From positions 49,117,212-49,181,211 of the forward strand of contig NC_080680.1 of assembly GCF_030445035.2 (NCBI RefSeq): 64,000 nucleotides of DNA, given 5' to 3'. Below the pieces are notes generated by a model. The model made no database searches, was not told the DNA's origin, and worked only from the letters and a program-made list of their open reading frames with translations. This DNA comes from Dasypus novemcinctus (Eukaryota > Chordata > Mammalia > Cingulata > Dasypodidae). Positions 1-11,314 of this stretch are shown here, one piece after another. The stretch's first letter is position 1. Every line of letters begins with the position of its first letter. Made by a program: the position numbers and the translations under genes.

Positions 1-500
1 TCACCTCTTACAATGGAACCATAGGTCACTGATCCTTATGACAAATTGCGTTTTCTAAAGGTGGCCATAACAATGTCACACATGCTCTTCTAGAACTTTA
101 CCACATCCCATTAAGAGTGAATCTTGACTCTTGGAAGGCTTGTGATTCAAGTTTGACTGATGTAACAAAGAGAAAGAGATGCTGTGTGACTTTCAAGTTA
201 GCTTATGAAAGGCAGTGCTGCTTCTGTCTTGCTAGCTCTAAGTTTTGGGCTTGACACCTGAACCTCCATGTAAGATATCCAAGGTCCCTGTGGCTCCAAA
301 ACTCTAAAGAGGCCATGTGGACAGTCCTGGCTTTTGTGTCATCCTAGCCCAGGAACCAGACCTGTGAGTGGAAGAGCCTGATTCTCCCCAAGTAATGAAC
401 TCTTGCCTGCCTTCAAGGAGTCTCAGTTGATAGTTGATGCCCTTCACTTTCCAGCTGCAGTAGGGGTAAAAGACTAAAAACCAAACCGAACCAAAACAAA

Positions 501-541
501 CAAAACACACACACAGACACACAGACACACAGACACACAGA
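501..541. repeat. Microsatellite, CACACAGA-type
   Basis: An A-rich/CA lead-in is followed by about four copies of an 8-bp CACACAGA-like unit. It is a simple tandem repeat likely to vary in length, with no coding meaning. Confidence 0.9.
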
Positions 542-1556
542 AACCCTGGAAACTCCCTCAGGGCCTTTCCTTTCTTCTCAGCGTCAGTGCTTCTCTAATT
601 TCTGCTTTCTTTTGGTAACTCTAGTGCTTTGGGCAGCCTGGTCAGATAGGGTCCTTTGCCATTCCCAGAAGTGGAAACTTATCATTTGTATTTTGAATCT
701 ATGAAGTTACATTATCTGCTATTTTAACAGAGAGTGAATCTTTAAAAAATATTTGACATTGTCATAATTTCAACAAATTTGTTCAGTAATTTTTTCACTT
801 TTTAATATATTGGGAGTCTATCTCCCAGTCGAGGAGAACCTGAGCTCAACTCCAGCTGCCTTCTCTGCCTTTGTTCCATCTCAAATAGGAGGCCTTGGAA
901 AATTTAACAAAATTACCTCTCTTTCTGGGAAGAATTTGAGGAGAGTTGATACAGGCCAACAAACCTTAAAGGAAGAAAAAGAAAAAAATGCAAACTTCCA
1001 GGACTCAAAGGAAAGGACACCACAAACAAGCCTGAGATCCTAAAAGTCGGGAGGGATTGGGGAATGTTGCAGAAGCCTCGCCTCAGGCCAGCGCTGCTCC
1101 ACCAGGAGAGCCTCTGAGCCCTTTCAGGCGGCCCCTGGCTTGTCTCAGCAGACACTGAATGTCCTCTGCCTTTCTGTGATGCCTTGTTACAGCCTGAAGT
1201 ATTTTTGACTAGATTAGAACAGTACATCCACCTCTCCTTCATGAGGTGGGAGCAGGGCTGGCTTTGCAGGAAACAAAAGTGAGGCTTATCCTCTAAAGTC
1301 CCTTGGAGCCTGTGTTATAATTCATTAAAAGTGCCACTCTGTTCAGAACATGAAAAGGGGATAATGGCTTAGCGGGTTCATGAATGGCTTAGCTGAATCG
1401 TGTACAGCTAAAAAGGGACTCAAGCTAAAAGTGGAGAAAAGGTAATGTTGAAGGGAGAGACCTGAGTTTCTGATTAAGGTCACACCTAATCATCTGTGGA
1501 GGTTACCACTAAACTTTTAGAAACCTCCTCTCTCAGTGAGAATCGTTGTGTTGTAT

Positions 1557-1587
1557 GTTTGTGTGTGTGTATGTATGTGTGTGTAGG
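1557..1587. repeat. Short interrupted TG microsatellite
   Basis: A run of TG dinucleotides interrupted by TATG units. It is short and imperfect. Confidence 0.8.
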
Positions 1588-1767
1588 GGAAGGAGTGGGT
1601 GCGAGAAGATGTGCAATAGGAGAGAGCAGGCTAAGAATAGAGATGGGCTAAAAAGGGAACTCTTCCTTCTCTCTCTCCATTTATTTTCAGCCTCTATGCC
1701 CATTTTTTTTAAAAACTAAAATCACAGATCTAACTTAGAGTATATTGCAATTAATCAAGTTTTTGGA

Positions 1768-1915
1768 TTTCACCACTTTCCATCTGTGTGCCCTCAATTT
1801 TCTAATCTGAATAATGGGTAAAATGATAAGCTGAAGGATGGTTGTGACAATCAAGCAAGTGAGATAAGCCTACAAAAGCACTTAAAGTGCCTGCCAATAG
1901 TCACTGCTGAATCTA
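1768..1915 (+). repeat. MIR SINE fragment
   Basis: The order of motifs follows the MIR core and tail: a 'ctgtgtgccctcaattt' stretch, then 'aatctgaataatgggtaaaatga', a GGTTGTGA segment, and an 'agcacttaaagtgcctg' segment. MIR is an ancient tRNA-derived SINE shared by mammals. The copy is diverged and lacks a clear 5' head. Confidence 0.7.
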
Positions 1916-2106
1916 GGTTAGTTTACTCTCTTCTCATCCCTTTCTCCTTCTCCTCCAGGTCAATTTCATTGTACTTTCAATTAAACTATTGATTGGGATG
2001 TTTCTTATGATTTTAACATTACTGTGTCACACAGAATTAAAGAATCATATTATCTTTGATGTGGAAGGATAATAGAGTTTAAGGGACTTGCACAATATCC
2101 CTCAGC

Positions 2107-3065
2107 TTTTTGTTGAGTCAGCAGGTATTTACGTGCCAGTCACTGTGCTAAGCACTGGGATACAGAAGGAACAACAAGAGACCCGGCCCTTGCCATTTGT
2201 GGGGCTTAAGACCTAGCAGGGTATAATGGCTTGAATGGTGGCCCCCCAAAATATTCGTCCAAGTACCAACCTTAGAATGTATGAATGTGACCTTGTTTGG
2301 CAAAAGGGTCTTTGCAGATGAAATTAAGTTAAGGATTTTGAGATGAGTTCTTCCTCTATGTAGGGAGGGCCCTAAATTCAAAGACAGGTATCTTTATAAG
2401 AGAAAAGGAGAGAAAGATTTGGCACACAGAGACACAGGGGAGAAAACCACGTGAAGATGGAGGCACAGGTTGGAGTCATGCCACCATAATCCAAGGAATC
2501 CCTCCAGCCACAGAGGCTGGAGCAGGCCAGGCAGGACTCTCTCTCTCATAGCCTTTGGAGCAAGGGTGGCCCAGCTGACACCTTGATTTCAAGCTTTTGG
2601 CCTCCAGAACTTTGAGAGTGTAAAATCTGTTGTCCTATGCCACTAAGTTTATGGTAATTGTTACAGTAATCCAGGAAACTAATATACAGGGGGGAAGAGA
2701 CTTTAAGCAAATATTACCCAAATAACTAAAAAATCAGAGTTGTGCTAAGTGGTGAGAAGAAGAGGCAAAGAGCTCTGAAAATGAATACAGTGGAGCAGCT
2801 CCAAAGAAGAAACTTAGGGTTGAGATCTGAAAGGTGAGCAGGTGTAGCTGGGTGAAGAGTAGGAGAAGGAAATAGGACACATTTGAGTATGTGGAAGGTG
2901 GTGAGTATAGCTGGACAAGGGAGGGTGGGGAACGGTCAGGGGAGTTGTGTAAGCTGGGTGGTTGGGAGCTGTTGAGAGGAGAACCTCAAGATGAACTAAA
3001 AAGGTGAGGTAGGCAGGGACCAACCAGATCATGCCACAGAGGCTCTGAAAAGGGATGTGACAGTA
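2107..3065 (-). repeat. L2 LINE 3' region, antisense, split by an LTR
   Basis: On the plus strand the left part matches the reverse complement of the L2 3' end (short bits such as 'gtgctaagcactgggatacag'). After the LTR at 2222-2686 it resumes with the L2 segment that contains 'gtgctaagtggtgagaag' and 'ccagatcatgccaca'. L2 is an ancient non-LTR retrotransposon. The two parts are collinear, so the LTR landed inside an existing L2 copy. Confidence 0.7.
2222..2686 (+). mobile_element. MLT1-type (ERVL-MaLR) solitary LTR
   Basis: The sequence follows the MLT1 LTR consensus from its start (a TATAATGGCTTGAATGG-like opening, then a CCCCCCAAAA block) through 'aatgtgaccttgtttggcaa' to the end 'ggaaactaatata'. 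It is flanked by the 5-bp direct repeat CAGGG (2217-2221 and 2687-2691), as expected for LTR-element integration. No internal retroviral sequence remains, so it is a solo LTR. Confidence 0.85.
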
Positions 3066-4964
3066 CAAAACAAAAACAATGTATGAACGTGCCTTCCTTC
3101 CCTCATGCCTTCTGGATGGTTCTCTGCTCTTCATGAAGTCTAGGGCTGTGGGGTTCTGTATAGGGAACATACTGGTGATTCAGAGAGCCTGAAGCTTGAT
3201 TTAAAGGAATCAAGATTAAGGAGTCATTTCTTTCTAAATGGATTAATGAATTGCCAGGCAATGAATCTGAGGGTTCTTGGAACATCTTTCTAGTTGAGAA
3301 CTGGTCTGAGTGGAATGCTGACAGCAAATTGTACAGACTTTTTATTTTCTTTAAAAATAATGTACTTAACCTGCTTTTGAGAACAGTCTCACAGAATGCT
3401 TCTTTAGAATCTCTGCACGCAGTTCTCTATTAACTGCAGGGAATCCCTCACAGAAACCAATAAATAAGCAACTCTGGAATTAAATTGGCCCCCAGCTATC
3501 TTAAGCAAATATCCTACAAAGGAAATTGTGTTATCTAACTGGCCAGTTGATTCTTGGTTTGTTTGTTTGTTTTGTTTTTTCAGCTTCAAGAAAGAATTTA
3601 AATGGGATCCCTGTGTATTACTCTCATTTCAAATCCTCTGGAACAGATAAACATTATCATGAAACTGGCCAAGGATGAAATTTAAATAAGTAGTGATTGG
3701 AAAGGATGACAGTGAGAATTTCCAGCCCACAAAAACAGACAAATTTATTTAATTAACTGCAAAATTTAGAGGACAAAGATATGAGGGATGGATTGTTTAG
3801 ATCGGGGTGTAATGCATGCTCAATATTTTGGTAAATAAACTGATTAGGGGAAAGGAACCCTACCAATACAATTACACCTCAAAATGCACCAGCAAAGAAC
3901 CATTGGGAGCCAAGTAAGTGCTTGTAAATTACTGCCCCTTTATGTGGCGGTGCAGGTGACAGCCCAGCCCCACCGAAGCAGGTCTTCCTCTGTGTGCCTG
4001 ACCTTGCCAGTCTGACTGTGGGTCAGTGGGCATGTGTGTGTGTGAGGGCCATGATGACCTCTCATGTGGCTGACTCATCGTCTGAAGACAGGACAGAGAG
4101 GCTGCTTTTATTCTAAAGATCTTTTCCTGATGGTTGGAGGGGAAAGGACCTTGCAAACTTAGCAGAGCATACTGAGGAGTGGTGGATTTCCATTACATTG
4201 GCCCAACAGTTAGGAAGAAACGCTTTCAAAACCACACGGGCAACTAAATTCTACTGCTTCCTCACCCACCATGAAGCCAGGGTGTTCTCTAAGTAGTTCT
4301 GTTATATATGCACATATAGGCCCCAGTTTGCCCTTCAGTAACTCTGATTGTGTAAATAAGTACCCATTCTGCTAGATACAGTCAGTTAGAAATGCTGTAT
4401 TTTGAACCCAGAGTACTAGGAAAACATTCCTGCAAGGTCATGTAGTTTTTCTCTTTCTGTAGGGAAGATTTATTGATTTTATCTTTCTAGCAATCCTATT
4501 CTTTTTGGAGAAGTCCTCTCACTCCCCTCCCCCTCCCCAACCTGTCCCAGCTCTGTTATTCCCTGTGGATCCAGTGGAGCTGTCAATCATTCTGCCCTGG
4601 CCATGCACTGTAACTTGTGTAACATGATAGACCTTGGCTAATTATGATGCCCTTTTTCCTCGGACACAGTGACTGATCCATAGTTAGGTCCATAGTTAGG
4701 TCTATGATATGGACAGGGCTCATCAGACGTATTTCCTGGGAGTGGTATACAGACATTGGAAGAGGGTATGCCTTTCTGCTGAGCAAGAAAAGCTAGGAGG
4801 AAGTGAATCTAGGACTAGGACTTTTGCTACTATCCTTTTTGCAACCTAGAGAGGTGCCAAGCTAAGGGTGAGACAAAAAATTGGGGGCATGGTTGAACCC
4901 CAAGTTTCAGTACCTAAGGTTTTTATTCTTACAACTCTTCCTTCATTCCACCTTTCCTCCCCTC
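3066..4964. other. Non-genic stretch, nothing recognised
   Basis: No gene, RNA or confidently named repeat. It contains a short TG run near 4034-4046 and a small local duplication of a 'catagttaggtc' word near 4678-4704. Open frames are all short and show no protein motif. Confidence 0.5.
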
Positions 4965-5592
4965 CCTTCTATTCATTCAATTATTATTGAGAATTGATGA
5001 TATTCTAGACACTTTTCCAAGAGTCAGTGAAGGTCTTGTTCTCTACATGCCTACATCCTTGGGAGAGGAAATAGATAATGGATTAGTAAGCAAATAAATA
5101 ATTACACTAATTGCAGAGAGTGATAAGTAGTATGAAAGAAATAAAATAGGGAGGGTGATATGGTAAAGCCGGACTCAGGGTGGAGAGGATAGCTAATTTA
5201 GGTTGAGTGTTTAAGAAAGTCCTCCCTGAGGAGGTGATGATTGGACTGATGACAGAAGGACAAGAGCAAACCAACCATGTGGAAATCTGGAGGGCAAGTG
5301 TTCAGCAGAAGGTACAGCCAGAACACAAAAAGGAAATGTTGGAGTGTTAAAGGACAAAACGAAGTGATAGTAGAACCAAGGAAACAAGAGTAAGGAAGTG
5401 GAGTAAGATGAGCTTGGAAATGATATAAGGCTTACAGTCTTTGGCCAAGAGATGCGATTTTATTCTAGGAGTTGTGGGAATATTTTGGAGAGAATGACAC
5501 TGACAAATCTGAATTTAAGAAAGATCACTTTTGCTACTACACAGAGAATAAATAGAGGGAGGAAAGTGTGGAAGCCAGGACACCAGTTCAGT
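4965..5592 (-). repeat. L2 LINE 3' region, antisense
   Basis: It begins with the reverse complement of the L2 terminus ('attcattcaattattattga'). It then carries the L2 order 'gtgataagtagtatgaa', 'ctgaggaggtgatgattgg', 'gcgattttattctaggag' and 'gatcacttttgctactac'. This is about 630 bp of the L2 3' region in reverse orientation. Confidence 0.75.
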
Positions 5593-7208
5593 GTTCTGCT
5601 CTTGTATTGGTTATAATGATTTTAGTAATAACAAAGCTACTAATTATATTATTATATTATTATTAATGTCATTATTGTTAACAAACAACCAGTTATATAA
5701 TGATTCTCCAGTTTCAAAATTATCATTCAGGACCAGGCTTTCTCTGTCTTTTAGCTGCTTAAGCTCAGCATATCCACTTGGTCTTTAGGTCTCTATTCTC
5801 TTGTTTATGAAATGGCTGACTTAGTTCCAGGCATCATGTGTAGACACACAATGTCTGGTTGATGAAGGGACTGTCCTCTAGTGAGCCTCTTTTTATTAGT
5901 AAGAAAAATCCTTTCCAAACCTCTTCTTGCTCCAGAGGTCGGGATTGGGCCACATGCTAAGGGGAATAAAACTATTCAGTTGTCTTGGACTCATAAAGTT
6001 CCTCTTTTCCCTGTGCACCTGGAAGAGTGAACATCTGCATGAAATCAGGAAGAAGGGAGGAAACTAACAGTGTCTGCCATGATTAATTTGATTACTCTGA
6101 GTAGTCCAGATAACTTTAAAAAATATCTTTCAAACCCCTCCTTCCCCCAAGTCTTCGTCCATATTACCCTCTGTCTTTAATGAAAGGGAAGACTTTGGGC
6201 GATGATACTTTCCTAACTACACATTTTTTACAAATGATGTTATTCTAAATATTGAACTTTGAAGATCAAGAGGAACTATAATCTATAGTGGAATTTCCTG
6301 GATTTGTCATTTTACAATTCTTCCTGACCAATGAGCCCTCTTCTGTCATCTTTGAGCAGAATAGGGCCAAAGATGGTGAATGGCGAGTCTGTGCAACATT
6401 GTTGCTGTTTATGGATTGGTCCTTCTGCATCTGCTATGAGATTAATTAAAATCGTAGCTCTCCTGGACCATTCCCTTGTCCTCTTTGTCTTCTTTGTCTT
6501 GTGCCCTTTTTTATTTTTACATGTTGCTTATCTGATAATGCCTCATCTCCAGAAATCAACAATTATTTTCTTCTGATTGCCCTTGCTCTGGATTACTTTG
6601 GTCCAGGTTTTGATTCAGCAACTGCATGATGAAGCCCTATACTTTTCCAATTCTTGGCTTCATTGCTGCGTTTATCCTTCTCCACCATATTGTTTGTTTG
6701 TTCATTCTCTACTAGCTTGAAGAAGGCTATTTCTTAACAGTTCCAAGGCAGCACTTCTGATTCCTTTCCAAAAGCCAGATTGCTACTTCTAGCCTGTGGA
6801 GTATCTTGGAGTCCTTCATAACAAAGCCAATATTGTCCTTTCTTACTGAAGTTAGTCTGAGTTTGGTTTCTGTCACTTGTTACCAGTGTTCCTGACTAAA
6901 TATATACTTGTCTTGTAGAGATTGAATTCTAGATGGGAAGAGGAGGATAAGTAGAGATAAATAAGGCTTAAGAAAGATCGACTTGTCCTATTTAATCAGC
7001 TGAGTCAGGGAAAGTGCTGGGCAGAGTTTTCTTGGCTGTCAGTTTAGTGGTCTTTCCATTTTCTTAAAGCTTGGGAAATTTCCTTCTCTAACCAGCCTCA
7101 TTCATTATTTAAACTCCATGCCAATCAGCATCACAAGGATCTCTGAAGAGAAGTAGGCAATGGCCAAGTTTACTCTTGTACATTCTCCTTCAACTCTGGT
7201 GTTAAGCT
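5593..7208. other. Non-genic stretch, nothing recognised
   Basis: AT-rich, with a short ATT/TTA-rich patch at 5640-5670. No named repeat or exon could be supported. Confidence 0.45.
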
Positions 7209-7310
7209 TTACTGAGCCTCCCAACTAGAAATCTCTTAACTGGAAACTGGGTCTGATCCTTACTGAGCCTCCCAACTAGAAATCTCTTAACTGGAAATTG
7301 GGTCTGATCC
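7209..7310. repeat. 51-bp tandem duplication
   Basis: Two adjacent 51-bp units (7209-7259 and 7260-7310), each beginning TTACTGAGCCTCCCAACTAG and ending GGGTCTGATCC, differ at one position (C versus T in 'ggaaa[c/t]tggg'). The near identity implies a recent local duplication or active conversion. Confidence 0.95.
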
Positions 7311-8255
7311 TTTATGTAGAAATCAGCTACCTAATTGGAGAGATTCAAGAACTTATAAGACCTTCTTGCTTTCCCTCTCTTCATGAGTACCTGAAGTTAG
7401 GATATCCCTAAAGAAAACAAAATACGGCCTTTGTCTGGGGAGGAGAGAGGAAGGTCACTTAGCAACTCATTATCATATTATCTGGAATTGATCATATTAG
7501 CTTATCAGTGAGTCTCTCAGACATGGGGAAATGGGCCACAGGCTAGTTATATTTTGATAAGGCTGATGGTTGAGTGAAACAGTCGAGGGCAAAATCAGAG
7601 ACTTTCAGAGTCAGATGGAGTCATCATGTTTGTCTCATCTTCTACCTAAGACACTGTGGTCCAGGGCTGCTTAGTCTGGAGTCTAGTCTGTAGGGTGTTC
7701 ACAAACATCCTAAGATAATATGAAAACCCTATGATTCTGGGCAAATTTTAGCAAAGAGGGTTAATAGATTTCATTAGATTCTCAAAAAGGGTCTGTGACT
7801 AAAAAGAGTTAATGTCCATTGAGGTCCAACATCGCCCCCTCCCCTGAATGAATTCTTATAGTATCCCCTCCCAGTGCAAGGACACCCAAGTACCAACAAA
7901 GCCTCCTGCCCTTTCTGTCTCCTCCCTTCTGTCTTTTCCTCTCTCCCTTATGGAAAGCAGCCAGTTCAGGGGTAACTTCGCACACTGGGGTATGTGAAAG
8001 GGGACGGGAAGCTCTAGGATAAACATAGACCATCTTCCCAGGATGATGCTTTCATTAGAAGATTTTGAGGAAATCTTAATTTTACCATTCAAGGAAAAAA
8101 AAAAACAAAACAAAACCAAACTCATCTAAGACAATAGAGCAAGCATGTAGAGTTCACAAGAATTCGTAAGCTAAAACCTGAGGCTAACACCCAGGGGCTC
8201 CCTTGCGCTCTGCCCATTCACCCTGATGCATGATTTCACTCTTCCTGAGGAATAT
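7311..8255. other. Non-genic stretch, nothing recognised
   Basis: No gene or named repeat. An A-rich patch (AAAAAAAAAACAAAACAAAACC-like) lies at about 8095-8117, but I found no retroposed body attached to it. Confidence 0.45.
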
Positions 8256-8512
8256 TAAGGATACAATTCAGTGGCGTTTAATATATTCACTATGTTGTGC
8301 AACCCCTCCCTCAATCCAGTTCCAAAATTTTTCATCCCCCCAAAAGGGAACCCTGTACCTATTGAACATCCATTCCCCTTTCCTCCCTCCCACCAGCCCC
8401 TGGGACCACTAATATACTTTCTGTCTCTATGGATTTCCCTATTCTGGGTATTTCATATAAATGGAATCGGTCATTATGTGACCTCTTGTGTCTGGGTTCT
8501 ATCTTCCTCGAG
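8256..8512 (-). mobile_element. L1 LINE 3'-UTR fragment, antisense
   Basis: The plus strand matches the reverse complement of old mammalian L1 3' ends: 'acaattcagtggcgttta', 'actatgttgtgcaacccc', 'gaaccctgtacctattgaa', 'ccccttggga'-like words and 'tttctgtctctatggattt'. The nearby open frames of 60-84 codons are by-products of this repeat. Confidence 0.75.
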
Positions 8513-10211
8513 CTTTGAACAGTGAGTGAACCAAGGAGAGGTGAGGCAGAAGGAAGGCAGGAAGTGCACTGAAGGATGGAGAAATGGACCTTACCTCACC
8601 ATGTAGCCCCAGGCCCCTCTGCTCTTACCCCTGGCAGTCAAGTGTCCAGCCATGTTGCTGTAGGCCAAGGCTGGCGCTGGTGTCTGTGCCTCTCTCTGAA
8701 CGAGTTGGAGGCCAGGGCCACACTTACATTCCAAGGTCGACTTGGGCAGCAGGTGCTTGGGAAGCACTCTTTCAAGCTCGCCAAGTCCAGCTGGATGCTG
8801 TGTGCTATTTATCCTCGTATGGCACAACAGAGTCACATTATTGGGACTATGCTCCGCCAAACATTCACAGGAAAGGCAACCCAAACTGGCCTGGCTGTGG
8901 CCTTTGGAAGGCAGAGAGGCCCCTAACGTGCAGCCAGTGAGCTGCATGGCTAATTAAATCACTCCCAAGGAAAACCTTGTCTGAGCACTAAAGGTCATGG
9001 CTATGATTTTGTCTGTGATTTTTGCCAATACGTTTTTCTAACCAAGTACCACATAAAGAGTCCATTATATGAGCTTCGATGCTGCCTGCACACCCAGGGA
9101 CAGGAACTGAAAAATTTGTGGGCAGGCCCTGTTCAATGCACCATTTAACCCCAGCACAATTGCTCTCCATCCTCAAGTCTGTCTTTTGTTTACTCAAGTC
9201 CTAATTCATGTTGGGGGTGGTGGTGGTGTGTGGAATTAGTGTAACTAGAAGTTTAGGGTCTCATAAAAAGCTTTAACTAGTTTCACAAAGCTATTCACAG
9301 ATGGCTGCACAGTAAACATTGTAAAGGCTCAGAGCTGGGTGAGAAGTTAGGAGAATGGAGTCCTAAATTGTGTTTGTGTTTTGCTTTAACGGTTCTGGGT
9401 GGGTTACAGTAAATCACTGGGTTAGGCGGAGGGATTCCGGCTTTTCCCCTGGGTTCTTTCTTGTTTGTTCTTGCAGAAAGGGCCTGGAGAAGCCGCGGCA
9501 TCAAATTCCAGCTTAGGCCTTGAGAGTTGTGGGCATTGTCGTGGTCTCTTTTGGGAAGCCCACTGTAGATAATGGTTCAAGCAATTGGTCCAAGCTATGG
9601 AAGCAGGACTCTGAGAATCACAGACAACCTTAACTGTGGAACCTGAATTCCTCTGAAAGAAAAATGAATTTCTAGCTGTCCGCAATGGAAGAGACTCTCC
9701 CAAGCCTATGGAAACTCCAGTTCAAACCACACCTTCTCCATGAAGCCTAAGCAATTTAGAGGCTTTAATTTCTCTCTTTTGTGAAAAAGCCTGGAGGCAG
9801 GTGGTCTAAGCTAGTTTGGTGACTTCTTGGTGCCATCAGGAACCAGGCTCCTTCCAGGTTATCACTCTGCCCTGCCCAAGGTGGGCCCTTGTTCTCAGGG
9901 CTAGAGTTCCAGGCAACACGATGGACGAAGGGAGCAGGGTACACTCTGGCCTTGTTCAGGAGACTTAGAAATCTCACATTCATTGGCAAAATTTAGTTCC
10001 ATGTCTACACTCAGCTGAGAGAGGCTGGAAAATGTCTTCTAGCTGAGGACATTGGCAGATCCAATGATTAAAATTCTTTGTTGAGGAAGATAGTAAGAAT
10101 GGGTTTGGGTAACCAGAAGTTTCTATGTCATTTCCTGCAATCTGTCCCAATAGCGTGCCAAACACCTTTATACATTTCTGAATCATGATTGAGCAGTAGA
10201 AGGATTTGTCT
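8513..10211. other. Non-genic stretch with a stop-poor GC-rich patch
   Basis: At 8576-8947 three frames (two on plus, one on minus) stay open for 116-118 codons over the same bases. None shows a recognisable domain, and simultaneous openness on both strands suggests base composition and not coding. No named repeat was identified in the rest. Confidence 0.4.
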
Positions 10212-10354
10212 CCAAATACAATGCTAGCTACATGTGTGATGCATGGATCACAGTGCTTGTCTCAAACGAAGTACACGACAAACTTTCGTTTTCTTCTCCT
10301 CCTTTTCACAGTACCTGGAACAGATTTTAACTTCAGTATCACTTTCTGGTTGAT
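10212..10354. repeat. Direct repeat copy A (~143 bp)
   Basis: This block (AAATACAATGCTAGCTACAT... to ...CTTTCTGGTTGA) recurs at 11172-11314 in the same orientation with roughly 89% identity by eye. I do not recognise the family. It could be a local duplication or two copies of an unnamed interspersed repeat. Confidence 0.85.
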
Positions 10355-10384
10355 ACCCTTATTTTCGGCAAGCTTTCACAATTA

Positions 10385-10560
10385 CAATTCTTAACTATAG
10401 CCCATAAATCATATCAGTTATATTTTTCCCATGTATCACCACATTCTTAACACCCTGTAGTAGTAACAATATAATATTTATATTATTAACCACAATCCTC
10501 ATCTACTTCCAAAATCGTAGTTTTACATTCTCAATATTTCTCAATAGTTAACAAAAACAT
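10385..10560 (-). repeat. Possible L1-like antisense 3' fragment
   Basis: Words such as 'ttcttaactatagcccata' and 'accacaatcctcatctac' resemble antisense L1 3'-UTR segments seen better at 30610-30880. The match is short and diverged, so the assignment is weak. Confidence 0.35.
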
Positions 10561-11171
10561 TGTAATGGTTTTGTAACAAAAGGAAAGTTTATACTATATT
10601 AATTCTAAAGGTAAAAAAGAACATGAGGTTTGGTTTTGTGAGATATGAATATGAGTAAGCATTTTTTTCTCTTCTTCATTTTTTCATTAATAAAGTGACC
10701 TTGACTATGTAATTTAAATAATTTGTGATCATCTGTATATCTTTCTGAACACTAGACAAACAACAGAGTTAGCAGTTGGAATTCGATGAGCTGAAAGTGC
10801 CTAAAATAGAACTTTTTAGGAGTAATTTATCTGTAACTCGTTGAGCTTCCTTTTTCTGTTCTTTTGCTTTTGTGACTATGAAATAAAGTTGTTAATTTTT
10901 AAAATTTAGATAATTCTTTCCTGGAATCCTTCCTGTCCCTGAATGGGTATTGTTTGAAGGCTAACCATTTTGTTCATTGTGTCTTTCAGTGTTAGAATAG
11001 TTTTCTGTGTGCACATTTGCCAGGCAATGCCACATGTGCAAGCTCATGAGAAGAAGGAGAATCCAGGGGACTACTCACTCCAGACAGGCCAGGGGCCAGA
11101 AGCTGGTACTGAGGTTAGAAAAAGAGCTGAGTTTGAAGGCCAAGGAGATAAGGATGAAGACCAAAATACTT

Positions 11172-11314
11172 CAAAATACAGTGCTAGCTACATGTGTAAT
11201 GCATGGATCACAGTGCTTGACTCAGAGGAAGTACATGACAAACTTCAATTTCCTTCTTCTCCTTTTCATAGTACCTGGAACAGATCTTAAACTTCAATCT
11301 CACTTTGAAGTTGA
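11172..11314. repeat. Direct repeat copy B (~143 bp)
   Basis: Second copy of the block at 10212-10354. Shared blocks include 'tgctagctacatgtgt', 'atgcatggatcacagtgctt' and 'agtacctggaacagat'. Differences are scattered substitutions plus one 1-bp indel. Confidence 0.85.

Larger units (their letters stand above)
1..1767. other. Non-genic stretch with two microsatellites
   Basis: No recognisable exon or interspersed repeat was seen here apart from the microsatellites at 501-541 and 1557-1587. Open frames are short (about 110 codons or less), overlap on both strands and have no recognisable motif. Very old, unrecognised repeats may be present. Confidence 0.5.
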
